Assembly (NCBI GenBank): GCA_016764775.1 | Contig: JAESRE010000024.1 | Coordinates: forward strand, 1-36,253 | Direction: 5' to 3' | DNA: 36,253 bases | Source of the DNA: Alphaproteobacteria bacterium | GTDB taxonomy: Bacteria; Pseudomonadota; Alphaproteobacteria; Micavibrionales; Micavibrionaceae | Part shown: positions 17,530 through 26,382 of the stretch, piece by piece | How positions within the stretch are numbered: the stretch's first letter is position 1 | How the letters are laid out: the number at the start of each line of letters is the position of its first letter | Translations under genes and position numbers: made by a program | The notes under the pieces: model-generated | What the model was told of the DNA's origin: nothing | What the model saw: the letters and a program-made list of their open reading frames with translations, nothing else | Databases searched by the model: none

Positions 17530-19689
17530 ATGGAATCAATGCGTTATATGAAACGGGATGCTATTTTGAAACCGCTGAACCGCTGCTTGTTATTACTTCT
17601 GGCCACGCTCGCAATTTTCGCGGGCAACCCGGCACACGCCCAGCCCGGCAACCAAGAAGACAACAAGGTCGCCATCCGCCTGCTCGCAGAGCGCGGCGCC
17701 GTAACTGGCGGCGAGGAAATATGGATCGGAACCGAACAGGTTATCGCCGACCATTGGCACACCTATTGGAAAAACCCCGGCGACTCCGGAACACCGCCAT
17801 TCGTAGAATGGGATTTACCCGACGGTTTCGAAGTCGGTGAAATTGTCTGGCCGACGCCAAGCAAACTGCCTTTCGACCCCCTAATGAATTACGGCTATGA
17901 AGACCGTGTCCTGCTCTTACAAAAACTCAGCCTGCCCGATGAATTACCCGACGGCCCGATCGAGTTAACCGCCGATATCGAACTGCTGGTCTGTAAGGTT
18001 GAATGCATCCCCGAATACGGCACATACACCCTGACCCTGAATGGGACAGACGCGCAGAACGAAGATAACAGCGCCTATTTCCAACAAACACTGAGCACCA
18101 TTCCACAACAAGCCAGTTGGAAAAGCGAATTTTCTGAGGACGAGGACAGCTTTGTTCTCAATATCGAGCTTCCCGCTGAAACAGCCGAAAACATCGATAC
18201 AGACACCGTAGAATTTTTTCCCGCCGACTGGGGCATGGTTGATAATGCCGCGCCCGCCCAAGCCGTCATTGAAGACGGCGTTCTGAAAATCACGCAAAAC
18301 CGTGGCGAGCGGAACATCAACGCACTGAAAGAAATGACGGGCGTCGTAACATTCGAAAACGCAGACGGTGAAAAACAATCCCATGAATTGACCATGACGG
18401 CGGCACCGGTATCGATAGCGGAAGCCATGACAGAGCCTGTAAACTCGTCCGTAAAAATCGGATTTTTAGGTGCCATCCTGTTCGCATTGCTCGGTGGCAT
18501 TATTCTGAACCTGATGCCGTGCGTTTTTCCTGTGCTCTCCATCAAGGCTTTGAGCCTTGTAAAGATCGCGCAAAAGCACCCTGAACTGGCCAGAAGTCAC
18601 GGCATCGCCTACACGCTCGGCGTTATTTTAAGCTTCCTGATTATCGCAGGCATTTTGATAGCCTTGCAGGCTGCGGGAGCTGAAATCGGTTGGGGCTTCC
18701 AGCTGCAAAATCCATGGGTGGTCGGGGCATTGGCCTACCTGCTCTTCATCATTGGATTAAACCTGATGGGCTTTTTCGAATTCGCCACACCCTTTGGTAA
18801 TCTCGGCGGAAAATTCACCCAGAAAGAAGGCCCAAGCGGTTCATTCTTCACGGGTATCCTTGCTACGCTGGTCGCTACACCATGTACCGCACCATTCATG
18901 GCCGGCGCCTTGGGATATGCCCTCGTACAACCACCCATTGTCGCACTCATGGTGTTTGTCGCACTAGGTTTGGGCCTGGCCCTGCCGTATCTGGTTTTAT
19001 CCTTCGCACCGTCCCTGCAACGGGCTTTACCGAAACCGGGCCCGTGGATGGACATTTTCAAACAGCTTCTGGCCTTCCCGATGTTCGTGGCGTCCTTATG
19101 GCTGTTCTGGGTCTTGTCCCAACAAACAACCATCGACAACTTAAGCGCGGCCCTGCTCGGGGCATTGCTGATCACCTTCGGCATCTGGTTGTTTAAACAC
19201 CTGCCGACAGAACGTTTTTACAAAAACCTGCTCATGGTGATCGCAGTTTTGAGCTTTATTCTGGCGCTCGGCTTTTTACCAATGTATGCCAGCGCACCGG
19301 TCTCAACGAATAACGGAACCACAAAAACTTTCAGCGTTTCATACAGTGACTCTGCGCTTAAAAAAGCACTGGCCTCGGGAAATCCCGTCTTTACCGAAAT
19401 GACGGCAGCATGGTGCATTACATGTAAGGTCAATGCCAAAGTCGCTCTGGATGTACCATCGACCAGAAAGCTTTTTGCGCGCAACGATGTTGAATATCTC
19501 GTCGGAGACTGGACCAACGAAGATCCTGAAATCACAAAATATCTGCAAAGCTATGGACGCAACGGGGTCCCGCTCTATGTATTTTACGGGGCACCGAATG
19601 AGGATACGGGCGAACGTCCTGAACCCGTCATCCTGCCGCAACTATTAACACCCGGAATTGTCGCCAACACAATCGAAGGGTCGCAATGA
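17530..19689 (+). CDS. DsbD/ScsB-like thiol:disulfide interchange protein
   Basis: A 719-residue membrane reductase that carries electrons from cytoplasmic thioredoxin to the periplasm. A signal peptide (cleavage near AHAQP, residue 37) is followed by a periplasmic N-terminal domain with a Cys155-x3-Cys159 pair (LLVCKVECIPE), eight or so membrane helices holding Cys331 (LMPCVFP) and Cys452 (TPCTAPF), and a C-terminal thioredoxin-like domain with Cys629-x2-Cys632 (AWCITCK). All three redox pairs are intact. The long N-terminal domain resembles ScsB rather than classical DsbD. A purine-rich GGGGG lies 11 bases before the ATG at 17530; ATGs at 17539 and 17548 are alternatives. The redoxin gene follows after 41 bases. 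Confidence 0.93.
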   Translation: MESMRYMKRDAILKPLNRCLLLLLATLAIFAGNPAHAQPGNQEDNKVAIRLLAERGAVTGGEEIWIGTEQVIADHWHTYWKNPGDSGTPPFVEWDLPDGFEVGEIVWPTPSKLPFDPLMNYGYEDRVLLLQKLSLPDELPDGPIELTADIELLVCKVECIPEYGTYTLTLNGTDAQNEDNSAYFQQTLSTIPQQASWKSEFSEDEDSFVLNIELPAETAENIDTDTVEFFPADWGMVDNAAPAQAVIEDGVLKITQNRGERNINALKEMTGVVTFENADGEKQSHELTMTAAPVSIAEAMTEPVNSSVKIGFLGAILFALLGGIILNLMPCVFPVLSIKALSLVKIAQKHPELARSHGIAYTLGVILSFLIIAGILIALQAAGAEIGWGFQLQNPWVVGALAYLLFIIGLNLMGFFEFATPFGNLGGKFTQKEGPSGSFFTGILATLVATPCTAPFMAGALGYALVQPPIVALMVFVALGLGLALPYLVLSFAPSLQRALPKPGPWMDIFKQLLAFPMFVASLWLFWVLSQQTTIDNLSAALLGALLITFGIWLFKHLPTERFYKNLLMVIAVLSFILALGFLPMYASAPVSTNNGTTKTFSVSYSDSALKKALASGNPVFTEMTAAWCITCKVNAKVALDVPSTRKLFARNDVEYLVGDWTNEDPEITKYLQSYGRNGVPLYVFYGAPNEDTGERPEPVILPQLLTPGIVANTIEGSQ

Positions 19690-19730
19690 TTTATTCGCAA
19701 CTGATTTAGATGGCAAAAAAGGAGAGACCT

Positions 19731-20366
19731 ATGAAAAATCGCTTACATTATGTTCTGGGAAGTCTGGCAATATTCGCGCTCGGCTTACTGGTTTTCAGCA
19801 ACCAATACATTATGCCTGCGCATGCGAATGTCGATGTCGGTGCCGCCGCCCCTGACTTCGAAGCCACCGATACAAACGGTAATGCATTCAAGCTCAGTGA
19901 TCACAAAGGCAAAGTCGTTGTCCTTGAGTGGACGAACCACCAATGCCCGTTCGTATGGAAACATTACAGCGAAGGCAACATGCAGGCGACACAGAAGAAA
20001 GCCAAAGAACTGGGCGCTGAGTGGGTCACCATCGTATCCTCTGCACCTGGTCGTCAGGGCAACGTAAGCGTTGAAGAAGCCAATAAGATCGTTGCCGATG
20101 AAGGCGCGGAAATCACAGCTAAAATCCTCGATGAAAGCGGCGAAATCGGCCAAATGTACGGTGCGAAAACAACACCGCATATGTTCATTATCGATGAAGA
20201 AGGCAAGATCGTGTACGCAGGCGCTATCGACAGCAATTCCAGCCCGAACCCGAAAACAATTGCCGATGCAACCAATTACGTTACTGCTGCGTTGGAAAGC
20301 ATGAGTGCGGACGAGGAAATCGCGGTTTCTGAATCCAAACCATATGGCTGCGCAGTCAAATACTAG
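19731..20366 (+). CDS. Peroxiredoxin-like (PRX_like1) redoxin, exported
   Basis: A 211-residue thioredoxin-fold protein of the AhpC/TSA superfamily. A membrane helix or signal peptide (about residues 7-31, ending AHA) directs it to the periplasm. The active-site segment is 'LEWTNHQCPFVWKHY' with a single Cys, followed by 'IVSSAPGRQGNV', 'TPHMFIID' and the C-terminal 'KPYGCAVKY', whose Cys may be the resolving partner. This is the layout of PRX_like1 proteins. The start is the ATG at 19731, 6 bases after a strong AAAGGAGAG; an in-frame ATG at 19710 would lie before that site. It is probably co-transcribed with, and may be reduced by, the DsbD-like protein. Confidence 0.9.
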   Translation: MKNRLHYVLGSLAIFALGLLVFSNQYIMPAHANVDVGAAAPDFEATDTNGNAFKLSDHKGKVVVLEWTNHQCPFVWKHYSEGNMQATQKKAKELGAEWVTIVSSAPGRQGNVSVEEANKIVADEGAEITAKILDESGEIGQMYGAKTTPHMFIIDEEGKIVYAGAIDSNSSPNPKTIADATNYVTAALESMSADEEIAVSESKPYGCAVKY

Positions 20367-20391
20367 AGTAAGTCAGTTTGAAAATTTTAAG

Positions 20392-20421
20392 GGCTGCCCA
20401 CATTAAATGGGCAGCCTTTTT
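20392..20421 (+). terminator. Rho-independent terminator after the redoxin gene
   Basis: A perfect 9-bp stem GGCTGCCCA / TGGGCAGCC with a 7-base loop is followed by a run of six T. It ends the dsbD-redoxin transcription unit. Confidence 0.93.
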
Positions 20422-20430
20422 TATGTTTAC

Positions 20431-20459
20431 TTGTCACGATTCGCACTTTGCCTTATCGT
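20431..20459 (+). promoter_or_regulatory. Possible promoter of the histidine kinase gene
   Basis: TTGTCA, a 17-base spacer, then TATCGT. Transcription would start near 20466, about 50 bases before the kinase ATG. Confidence 0.4.
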
Positions 20460-20514
20460 GAAAGATGTAGTGTTTCGCTACGTCTTGTTTTGAGTTTTTT
20501 CATTGCCAAATTTC

Positions 20515-22428
20515 ATGTCTGTAAAAAAGCACCGCGTCACGCGCAAAAAAACTGATTCCCTTACGAATCCCGAACAAGAGCTGGCCCGCATCGCCATCTC
20601 AGAAGACGGGATGATTGCGTATGTCAGCCCTGCTTTTTCGGATTTGACCCAACAAAAACCGGAGACCCTTCGCGGTATCGAAGCCGAGAGCATGATCAGC
20701 TTTTCCGAATTGCTTATGCAGGGTCCGTCCATTACTGAAATCGAAGCCGGCCTGCACAAGGTCTATATCAACGGCCACAGCGAACCGCGTAATTTCCATT
20801 TCGACTGGCTACAGGCGCCCGACAAAAAACGGTATCTGATCGGCTCTGAAACGACAGAAAACAAGAAGCCGACAAAGACCGAGATGAAAGCCTTTGTCGA
20901 GCAACTCAAAAACATTGAAACCAAAAAATCGTCCGCAGGCTTCAGCGTCAATGAAAGCCGCGCATTCATGGACATGTCCCTTGAGGTCATGCTGATCGTC
21001 TCCGATCTGGGAGAGATCGTACGCGCCAATGAACAATTCTTCAGGCTGACGGGATACTCACACGAAGATCTGCACCGCCTGCATATTCTCGACCTGTTCG
21101 ACGAAGCCGACAAACCCTATATCCGCAACACCATTCAGGCATTCGAGACCGAAACCGCCAACGTACAGGCTTTCGAAGCCCGCATCCTGACAAAAGCCGG
21201 TGAAAGCCGCTGGATGGAATGGCGCCAACGTTTGAAAGGCTGCGAACTCTATTGTTCCGGCCATGACATTACGGAGATCAAGGCCCATGACGAAGCCCTG
21301 ACCGAACGCGAGCGCGAACTGCTACAAGCTGAAAGCATCGGCCGCATGGGACGATGGCGCTGGACCATCGGCGACGAACGCATGAACTGGACACCGCAAA
21401 TCTACTCCATCTTCGGTGTTGAAGACGGGCAATTTGCCCCTACCCTCGACAATATGAACGCCATGGTCCACCGCGAGGATATCGCCCGCGTGAATCAAGC
21501 CTTCCAGCGCGCCATCATGACCGAAAATGATTACGACATGGAATTCCGCATCAACCGTCCCGACGGTGAGGTCCGCTTCATCCGTTGCGAAGGGCGCTGC
21601 GCATTTGACGATGAAGGCGATGTTATTGCCCTGTACGGCATTATGCAGGATATGACCGAGCGCATGGCGCATGAACATGACCTGCGTGTTGCCAAAGAAG
21701 CCGCCGAAAAAGCGTACGCCTCCAAGACACAGTTTCTGGCCAATATGTCGCACGAGCTGCGTACGCCTTTGAATGCCATTATCGGATTTTCAGAAATGGT
21801 TGAGCGCCAGCTTCTCGGCCCGATCGGCACCGAAAAATACCTCGAATACATCGCAGGCATCCGTGAAAGCGGCGAACACCTGCTCGATTTGATTAGCGAC
21901 ATTCTGGATATGTCCAAAATCGAAGCGGGCAAATACGAATTGATGATCGAAGAGCTCAGCATCCTGAAAGTTCTTCAACTTGGCCTGCATATGATGGAAG
22001 GCCGTGCCCACGAAGCAGGCGTGAAGTTGAGCCTTAAGCAGGAATTCGATGAAAACCTGAAAATGATCGCCGACCGCCGCGCAGTGCTCCAGATTCTCTT
22101 GAACTTGCTGTCCAATGCCGTGAAATTCACCCCCGAAGGCGGTCTGATCACGGTTAAAGGCATCGCCCGCGAAGAATATTTCTCTCTGAAGGTGATAGAT
22201 AACGGTATCGGCATTCCGGCCAACAAACTGGCCAGCGTGACAAAGCCATTCGAACAAGCCTCCTCATCCTATGCCCGTGACCACGAAGGCTCAGGCCTCG
22301 GTCTGGCCATCAGCAAAGAACTCGCTGAAATGCATGGCGGTACGTTATTTGTGGAATCCACTGTGGGTGAAGGCACGACTGTGACTGTACGTCTGCCCTA
22401 TGACGGCAGCAAAGCCGCATCTTCTTAA
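20515..22428 (+). CDS. PAS-domain sensor histidine kinase
   Basis: A 637-residue kinase with no membrane helix, so probably a cytoplasmic sensor. Three PAS-like domains lie at about 20-105, 145-250 and 268-390; the last resembles the PAS_3/PAC type (MGRWRWTIGDERMNWTPQ; RFIRCEGRCAFDDEG). HisKA carries the phosphorylated His413 in MSHELRTPLNAIIGF. The ATPase domain has the N box NLLSNAVKF (~530), G1 DNGIGIP (~562) and G2 GSGLGLAIS (~592). No receiver domain is fused and no response regulator gene is adjacent, so it is an orphan kinase. Such PAS-HisKA proteins in alphaproteobacteria are often of the PleC/DivJ kind, but I cannot assign one. I chose the ATG at 20515 over a TTG at 20503. Confidence 0.93.
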   Translation: MSVKKHRVTRKKTDSLTNPEQELARIAISEDGMIAYVSPAFSDLTQQKPETLRGIEAESMISFSELLMQGPSITEIEAGLHKVYINGHSEPRNFHFDWLQAPDKKRYLIGSETTENKKPTKTEMKAFVEQLKNIETKKSSAGFSVNESRAFMDMSLEVMLIVSDLGEIVRANEQFFRLTGYSHEDLHRLHILDLFDEADKPYIRNTIQAFETETANVQAFEARILTKAGESRWMEWRQRLKGCELYCSGHDITEIKAHDEALTERERELLQAESIGRMGRWRWTIGDERMNWTPQIYSIFGVEDGQFAPTLDNMNAMVHREDIARVNQAFQRAIMTENDYDMEFRINRPDGEVRFIRCEGRCAFDDEGDVIALYGIMQDMTERMAHEHDLRVAKEAAEKAYASKTQFLANMSHELRTPLNAIIGFSEMVERQLLGPIGTEKYLEYIAGIRESGEHLLDLISDILDMSKIEAGKYELMIEELSILKVLQLGLHMMEGRAHEAGVKLSLKQEFDENLKMIADRRAVLQILLNLLSNAVKFTPEGGLITVKGIAREEYFSLKVIDNGIGIPANKLASVTKPFEQASSSYARDHEGSGLGLAISKELAEMHGGTLFVESTVGEGTTVTVRLPYDGSKAASS

Positions 22429-22442
22429 AAACGCAAACAAGC

Positions 22443-23348
22443 CTAACCCATCGATTTAAAAATCGACAACGCGTAATCTTCCGCTTCCTGACAGGCTTTC
22501 AAACCTTCCTTATAAGTCGGATATTTCAGCTTTACACCCAGCTCGTTTTTAATCTTGTCATTATGGAGACGCTTGTTGTCGCTGTAAAAGCTGCGCGCCA
22601 TGGGTGAAAGGTCAGCCTGATCGAACGGAATAAGCGGCGGCGGCGGACGCCCGATCAACTCACAGGCATAGGCTATAATCTCGTGGCTCGGTGCGGCCTG
22701 ATCGTCACAAACATTATAGGCCGTGCCTTCTTGCGGTTTGGCCATAGACGCCAGCAACACATTCACAATGTCTTCAACATGAATACGGCTGAACGCATGG
22801 CCGGGTTTTTCAATGCGTCGCGCCATACCGGCACGAATGGAATCAAGCGCACTGCGCCCTGGTCCGTATATGCCCGCTAAGCGGAAAACATGAACGGGTA
22901 ACTTCTCCGAGCTAATCGATAACCACTGATCTTCCGCTTTCTTGCGGCGGGACCCTCTCTGACTCGACGGGCGCAATTCCGAAGTCTCATCAACCCACTC
23001 GCCGTCACGGTCACCGTAAACACTGGTGGTCGATAAATAACCGATCCATTTCAAATTTTTAAGCTGGTGTATTTCTTCAGAATGCAGGAGAAAAGTGGGG
23101 TCGCCATCATCATTAGGCGGCGTGGAGATCAGAAGATGCGTAACATCCTGTAAAATCAGTCTCGGATCGGGTAACGGCGTTTCCCAATCGAACAAATGGC
23201 CTTCAATGCCTCTTTTCTTTAATAGATCGCGCTTTTCCAGATCACGGGTCGTACCCGCTACGTCCCAGCCTCCGCGTTGTAACAGGTCGTGGCCTAGATA
23301 ATCGCAGGTATAGCCATACCCAAAGCAAAAAAGTTTATTCTTACTCAT
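22443..23348 (-). CDS. NAD(P)-dependent epimerase-like protein (YeeZ type)
   Basis: Extended/atypical short-chain dehydrogenase fold of 301 residues. The N-terminal nucleotide-binding segment is 'LFCFGYGYTCDYLGHDLL', a GxGxxx variant. 'LLISTPPNDDGDP', 'IGYLSTTSVYGDRDGEWVDE' and 'LAGIYGPGRSALDSIRAG' are typical of the SDR group around YeeZ. The classical YxxxK catalytic pair is not evident after STTSVYG, as usual in this group, so activity and substrate are unknown. An ATG at 23348 has TTAGGG 7 bases upstream and is preferred over the GTG at 23354. It converges on the kinase gene with 14 bases between stops. Confidence 0.87.
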   Translation of the reverse strand: MSKNKLFCFGYGYTCDYLGHDLLQRGGWDVAGTTRDLEKRDLLKKRGIEGHLFDWETPLPDPRLILQDVTHLLISTPPNDDGDPTFLLHSEEIHQLKNLKWIGYLSTTSVYGDRDGEWVDETSELRPSSQRGSRRKKAEDQWLSISSEKLPVHVFRLAGIYGPGRSALDSIRAGMARRIEKPGHAFSRIHVEDIVNVLLASMAKPQEGTAYNVCDDQAAPSHEIIAYACELIGRPPPPLIPFDQADLSPMARSFYSDNKRLHNDKIKNELGVKLKYPTYKEGLKACQEAEDYALSIFKSMG

Positions 23349-23406
23349 CGACACACCCTAAAGAATTTTTCGAATTTAGTGAACTGGTGAAAGTGAAATT
23401 TCCTTG

Positions 23407-24075
23407 CTAGCTACCGACATCCTCATAGACAGCCACAGGGGCAAAGCCCGGAATACGGTCTTCCAACAACGGTGCGAAGCTTTTACGCTCCTTAATCTTT
23501 TCATACCATGTACGTGCCGCGCGGTGCTCTTCCCACGGTACATCTCCGATATAATCAATCGCGGACAAGTGCGCAGCGGCGGCGATATCGGCCAGAGAAA
23601 ATACATCACCGGCCAGCCATTTACGTTTTTCGGTCAAAAACCCGATATAATCCAGATGATAGTGAATGTTCGCATGTCCTGCCCGAATAGCGGGACCATG
23701 TGGCTCACCAAGTTTGAGAAAACGCTTCATCAGCTTCTCACCGACGATATTTTCCGACACCTCACGGTTGAACTTCACATCGAACCAACTCACCAGTCGG
23801 CGGGTTTCCGAGCGTTGCACAGGGTCTTTACCCAGCAAGTTCACTTCCGGATAGACTTCCTCAAGATATTCACAAATCACTTGCGAGTTCGCCAGGGTGG
23901 TTCCGTCTTTCTCGATTAATACCGGCACATCACCTGCGGGATTAAGCGCAAGAAATTCTGTGCGGCGTTCCCACACTTTTTCAATCTGTAAGTTAAAATC
24001 GAGATTTTTTTCGGCGAGAGCCAAACGGACTTTCCGCGAGAAAGGATGCAGCCATAGGTGAAACAATGTTCTCAT
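23407..24075 (-). CDS. Glutathione S-transferase family protein
   Basis: A 222-residue cytoplasmic GST. The N-terminal thioredoxin fold begins 'LFHLWLHPFSRKVRLALAEK', with Ser in the likely catalytic position, and includes 'NPAGDVPVLIEKDG' (cis-Pro loop) and 'LANSQVICEYLEE' (glutathione gamma-glutamyl contact). The C-terminal helical domain contains 'FSLADIAAAAHLSAIDYIGD' with the conserved N-cap Asp. The substrate cannot be told; stringent starvation-like or maleylacetoacetate isomerase-like roles are possible. The ATG at 24075 has no well-placed Shine-Dalgarno but a promoter positioned for leaderless transcription. Confidence 0.92.
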   Translation of the reverse strand: MRTLFHLWLHPFSRKVRLALAEKNLDFNLQIEKVWERRTEFLALNPAGDVPVLIEKDGTTLANSQVICEYLEEVYPEVNLLGKDPVQRSETRRLVSWFDVKFNREVSENIVGEKLMKRFLKLGEPHGPAIRAGHANIHYHLDYIGFLTEKRKWLAGDVFSLADIAAAAHLSAIDYIGDVPWEEHRAARTWYEKIKERKSFAPLLEDRIPGFAPVAVYEDVGS

Positions 24076-24081
24076 GACCCT

Positions 24082-24111
24082 AGATTAGATCAGATTTTTT
24101 ATAGGACGCAA
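24082..24111 (-). promoter_or_regulatory. Putative leaderless promoter of the GST gene
   Basis: On the minus strand TTGCGT (24111-24106), an 18-base spacer, then TAATCT (24087-24082), ending 6 bases before the ATG at 24075. The -35 begins 36 bases before the ATG. Confidence 0.5.
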
Positions 24112-24172
24112 TCGCTTTGGTTAAATAAATACGGAAACAGTGAAATAGATTCGCACGCAAAACACATTGCGC

Positions 24173-25405
24173 TTACCGCTTGAAGGCCTCATTGGCATGA
24201 ACATTGATGCTGACCGTTACGTCATTCCCTATGGCATCCGTGCTTTCCCATTGATTCTGCCCCACCCCGAATGCCAGCCTTTTCAAATCCAGCTCCGCCT
24301 GCATAAGGGCCGATCTCGATCCGTCGCCATCCCTGGCAATTTCCAGTGAGAACGGAAAAGAGACATCTTTTTCCACGCCGCGTAGCGTTAAGGTCCCGTC
24401 AACAGCGAATCGATTCGGTTCAATTTCGGAAAAACTGCGGCTTTCAAAGACCGCTTGCGGGTATTCTTCAACAGCGAACCAGTCCTGACCCTTGGCCTGT
24501 TCATTTCGGTCCGCACTGCCCGTATCAATACCGGCAATATCGATGACAACTTTTACCGCACTTTGCTCCAGCGCTTGCGGGTCAAAATATATATCGGCGG
24601 TCCAGTTTTCAAAACGGCCTGAAATTTCTTTACCGTATTGAATGAACGTAAAATCGATTGAACTGTTGTGCGGGTCAACGATCCATTCCTGCGCTAAGGC
24701 ATCCTGATTATCAGTAACGGCCTGCTCGGACGTTTCAACCGGTTCTGACGTTACCGAACCATCGGCGCCCTGCACTTCGACCTGTCCGCGTTTTGAAAAA
24801 TCCTCGAGCAAATCCATACCCGCAAAATATGTCGGCACCGCCAGAAGAACGAGTCCGACAACTGCAATTGCAGGGCTCGCACCCATGCGTTTCAGAGTCG
24901 GGTCACGGTCAATCAGGTGATGCTTCAGACCACCCGCAATATGTAGCCCGATAGCGACGATTAAAGCGAGTGCAAAGAGCTCATGGACCTGCTTGGACAG
25001 CTCGAACATCTGTTCATCTTTAGCCGTCAGAGCAGGCATTTCAAACAAACCGAAAAAGCTGTTCGGAAAATCACCTGCAGAGGACATAACCCAGCCTGAA
25101 AGCGGCATACCGATCATCGAAATATAAAAAACGATACGCACGGTTTTGGACAAAAACCGTTCCCAAACCGCATGGGTTTCCAGTTCTGGCGGGATAGGTT
25201 TGACCACCCGCCAGAGTATCCGCAAACCCACCAGAAACAAAACCAGCAACCCGAAAGATTTATGCCAGAAATACAGATCCAGTTTGAACTCACTGAACGG
25301 TATCGAGACCATCCAGAAGCCCAAAGGCAGCATAAACAAAATCACCAAAGCCATACTCCAGTGGAAGGCTTTGGTGACCGGATTAAAGTTTTGTGACTGA
25401 TCCAT
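24173..25405 (-). CDS. Cytochrome b561-YceI fusion protein
   Basis: A 410-residue two-domain protein. Residues 1-175 are a four-helix cytochrome b561-type domain with haem-ligand candidates His15, His48, His141 and His155. A fifth helix follows at about 178-196, then a polar linker rich in Glu/Val/Thr (200-238), then a YceI-like lipocalin domain (240-410) beginning WIVDPHNSSIDFTFIQYGKEISGRF and ending with the usual VSINVHA strand. YceI domains bind isoprenoid quinone-like lipids in a beta barrel, so the fusion may couple a periplasmic isoprenoid carrier to a membrane haem protein (inference). A stand-alone yceI gene lies 23 bases upstream on the same strand. No good ribosome-binding site is seen. 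Confidence 0.93.
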   Translation of the reverse strand: MDQSQNFNPVTKAFHWSMALVILFMLPLGFWMVSIPFSEFKLDLYFWHKSFGLLVLFLVGLRILWRVVKPIPPELETHAVWERFLSKTVRIVFYISMIGMPLSGWVMSSAGDFPNSFFGLFEMPALTAKDEQMFELSKQVHELFALALIVAIGLHIAGGLKHHLIDRDPTLKRMGASPAIAVVGLVLLAVPTYFAGMDLLEDFSKRGQVEVQGADGSVTSEPVETSEQAVTDNQDALAQEWIVDPHNSSIDFTFIQYGKEISGRFENWTADIYFDPQALEQSAVKVVIDIAGIDTGSADRNEQAKGQDWFAVEEYPQAVFESRSFSEIEPNRFAVDGTLTLRGVEKDVSFPFSLEIARDGDGSRSALMQAELDLKRLAFGVGQNQWESTDAIGNDVTVSINVHANEAFKR

Positions 25406-25428
25406 ATGAGTACAGTTCGTCGATATGC

Positions 25429-26025
25429 TTATTCAGCCGCTTCGCCATCTTCGCGAAAGCCTTCAACTTCGATACGAACCTGAACCTCGTCTGAGACTGC
25501 AGGTAAACCGTAATTCATTCCGAACTCTGAACGTTTAATCGTCGTTGTTCCTGAAAAACCGGCAACGTATTTTCCGCCATACGGGTGCACGCCTGATTTG
25601 TTATGCGTCATTTGCAGAGTCACTGGCTTGGTCACACCAAGCAATGTCAGCTCGCCCGCCACATTCGCTGTATTCTCGCCTGTAAGTTCTACATCGGTGC
25701 TTTTGAATGTCATCGTCGGGAATTTCTCAACATGGAAAAAATCCTCGTTCTTCATGTGGTCGTCCCACTCCTCGTCATCCATATCGATACTGGCTGTCTG
25801 GATTGTGACCTCTACAGATGAGTTTTCAGGCGCTTCACGGTCAATCATGAAATGCCCGTCATAGTCCAGAAACTCGCCTTGTGAATTCGAAAAACCGAGA
25901 TGGTTTACAAAAAACAGAATTTGGGTGTGTGCTTTGTCGAATGAGTATTTCTCAACATCGGCATGCGCCTGTCCCGGCAGTATAAACGAGCCGATCACGG
26001 CCGCTGTCAGCATAAACTTCTTCAT
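25429..26025 (-). CDS. YceI family periplasmic protein
   Basis: A 198-residue exported protein with a signal peptide (1-22, ending AHA) and a complete YceI lipocalin-like domain: 'KYSFDKAHTQILFFVNHLGF', 'FMIDREAPENSSVEVTI', 'KFPTMTFKSTDVELTG', 'LTLLGVTKPVTLQM' and 'FGMNYGLPAVSDEVQVRIEV'. YceI proteins bind long polyprenyl lipids. Two adjacent ATGs (26028 and 26025) compete as start; GGAG lies 3 bases from the first and 6 from the second, so I prefer 26025. The cytochrome b561-YceI fusion follows, and the pair probably acts together in lipid or electron transport at the inner membrane. Confidence 0.94.
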   Translation of the reverse strand: MKKFMLTAAVIGSFILPGQAHADVEKYSFDKAHTQILFFVNHLGFSNSQGEFLDYDGHFMIDREAPENSSVEVTIQTASIDMDDEEWDDHMKNEDFFHVEKFPTMTFKSTDVELTGENTANVAGELTLLGVTKPVTLQMTHNKSGVHPYGGKYVAGFSGTTTIKRSEFGMNYGLPAVSDEVQVRIEVEGFREDGEAAE

Positions 26026-26127
26026 CATAATCTCCTTTTATGCGTTACGAGGTCCCCTTGAAACGATTACCCCTAATCAAGTCATTGAGATTAAGTCACT
26101 TTAAAGGGAAATCAAGAAGGATGAATT

Positions 26128-26334
26128 TTATGAGGGAAAATAGAGATTATACATCGAAACAAAGGAATAGGCGCCGAGAGCAGCCATCGCCCAGCACAAA
26201 AGCCCGTAAGTGTATTTAAGACCTTTGTCATTCAGCAATTCCTCCGTGCTTTTGTGACGAAGCAAAAAATGAAGCACCATCTGCCCCAGAATAAAACCGC
26301 CGATAAAGCCCAATATGCCAGCTACATAAACCAT
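26128..26334 (-). CDS. Small membrane protein of unknown function
   Basis: A 68-residue protein with two hydrophobic helices (about 3-22 and 42-60) joined by a charged loop (RHKSTEELLNDKGLKYT). I do not recognise the family. A glycine-rich first helix (GILGFIGGFILGQ) resembles small helical-hairpin proteins. No clear ribosome-binding site is visible. It is divergent from uppP and lies upstream of yceI on the same strand, separated by about 100 bases. Confidence 0.6.
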   Translation of the reverse strand: MVYVAGILGFIGGFILGQMVLHFLLRHKSTEELLNDKGLKYTYGLLCWAMAALGAYSFVSMYNLYFPS

Positions 26335-26382
26335 TCGACTATTTTGCTTTATCGATCTGAAAAATCAAGTTAAGCCTTATAC

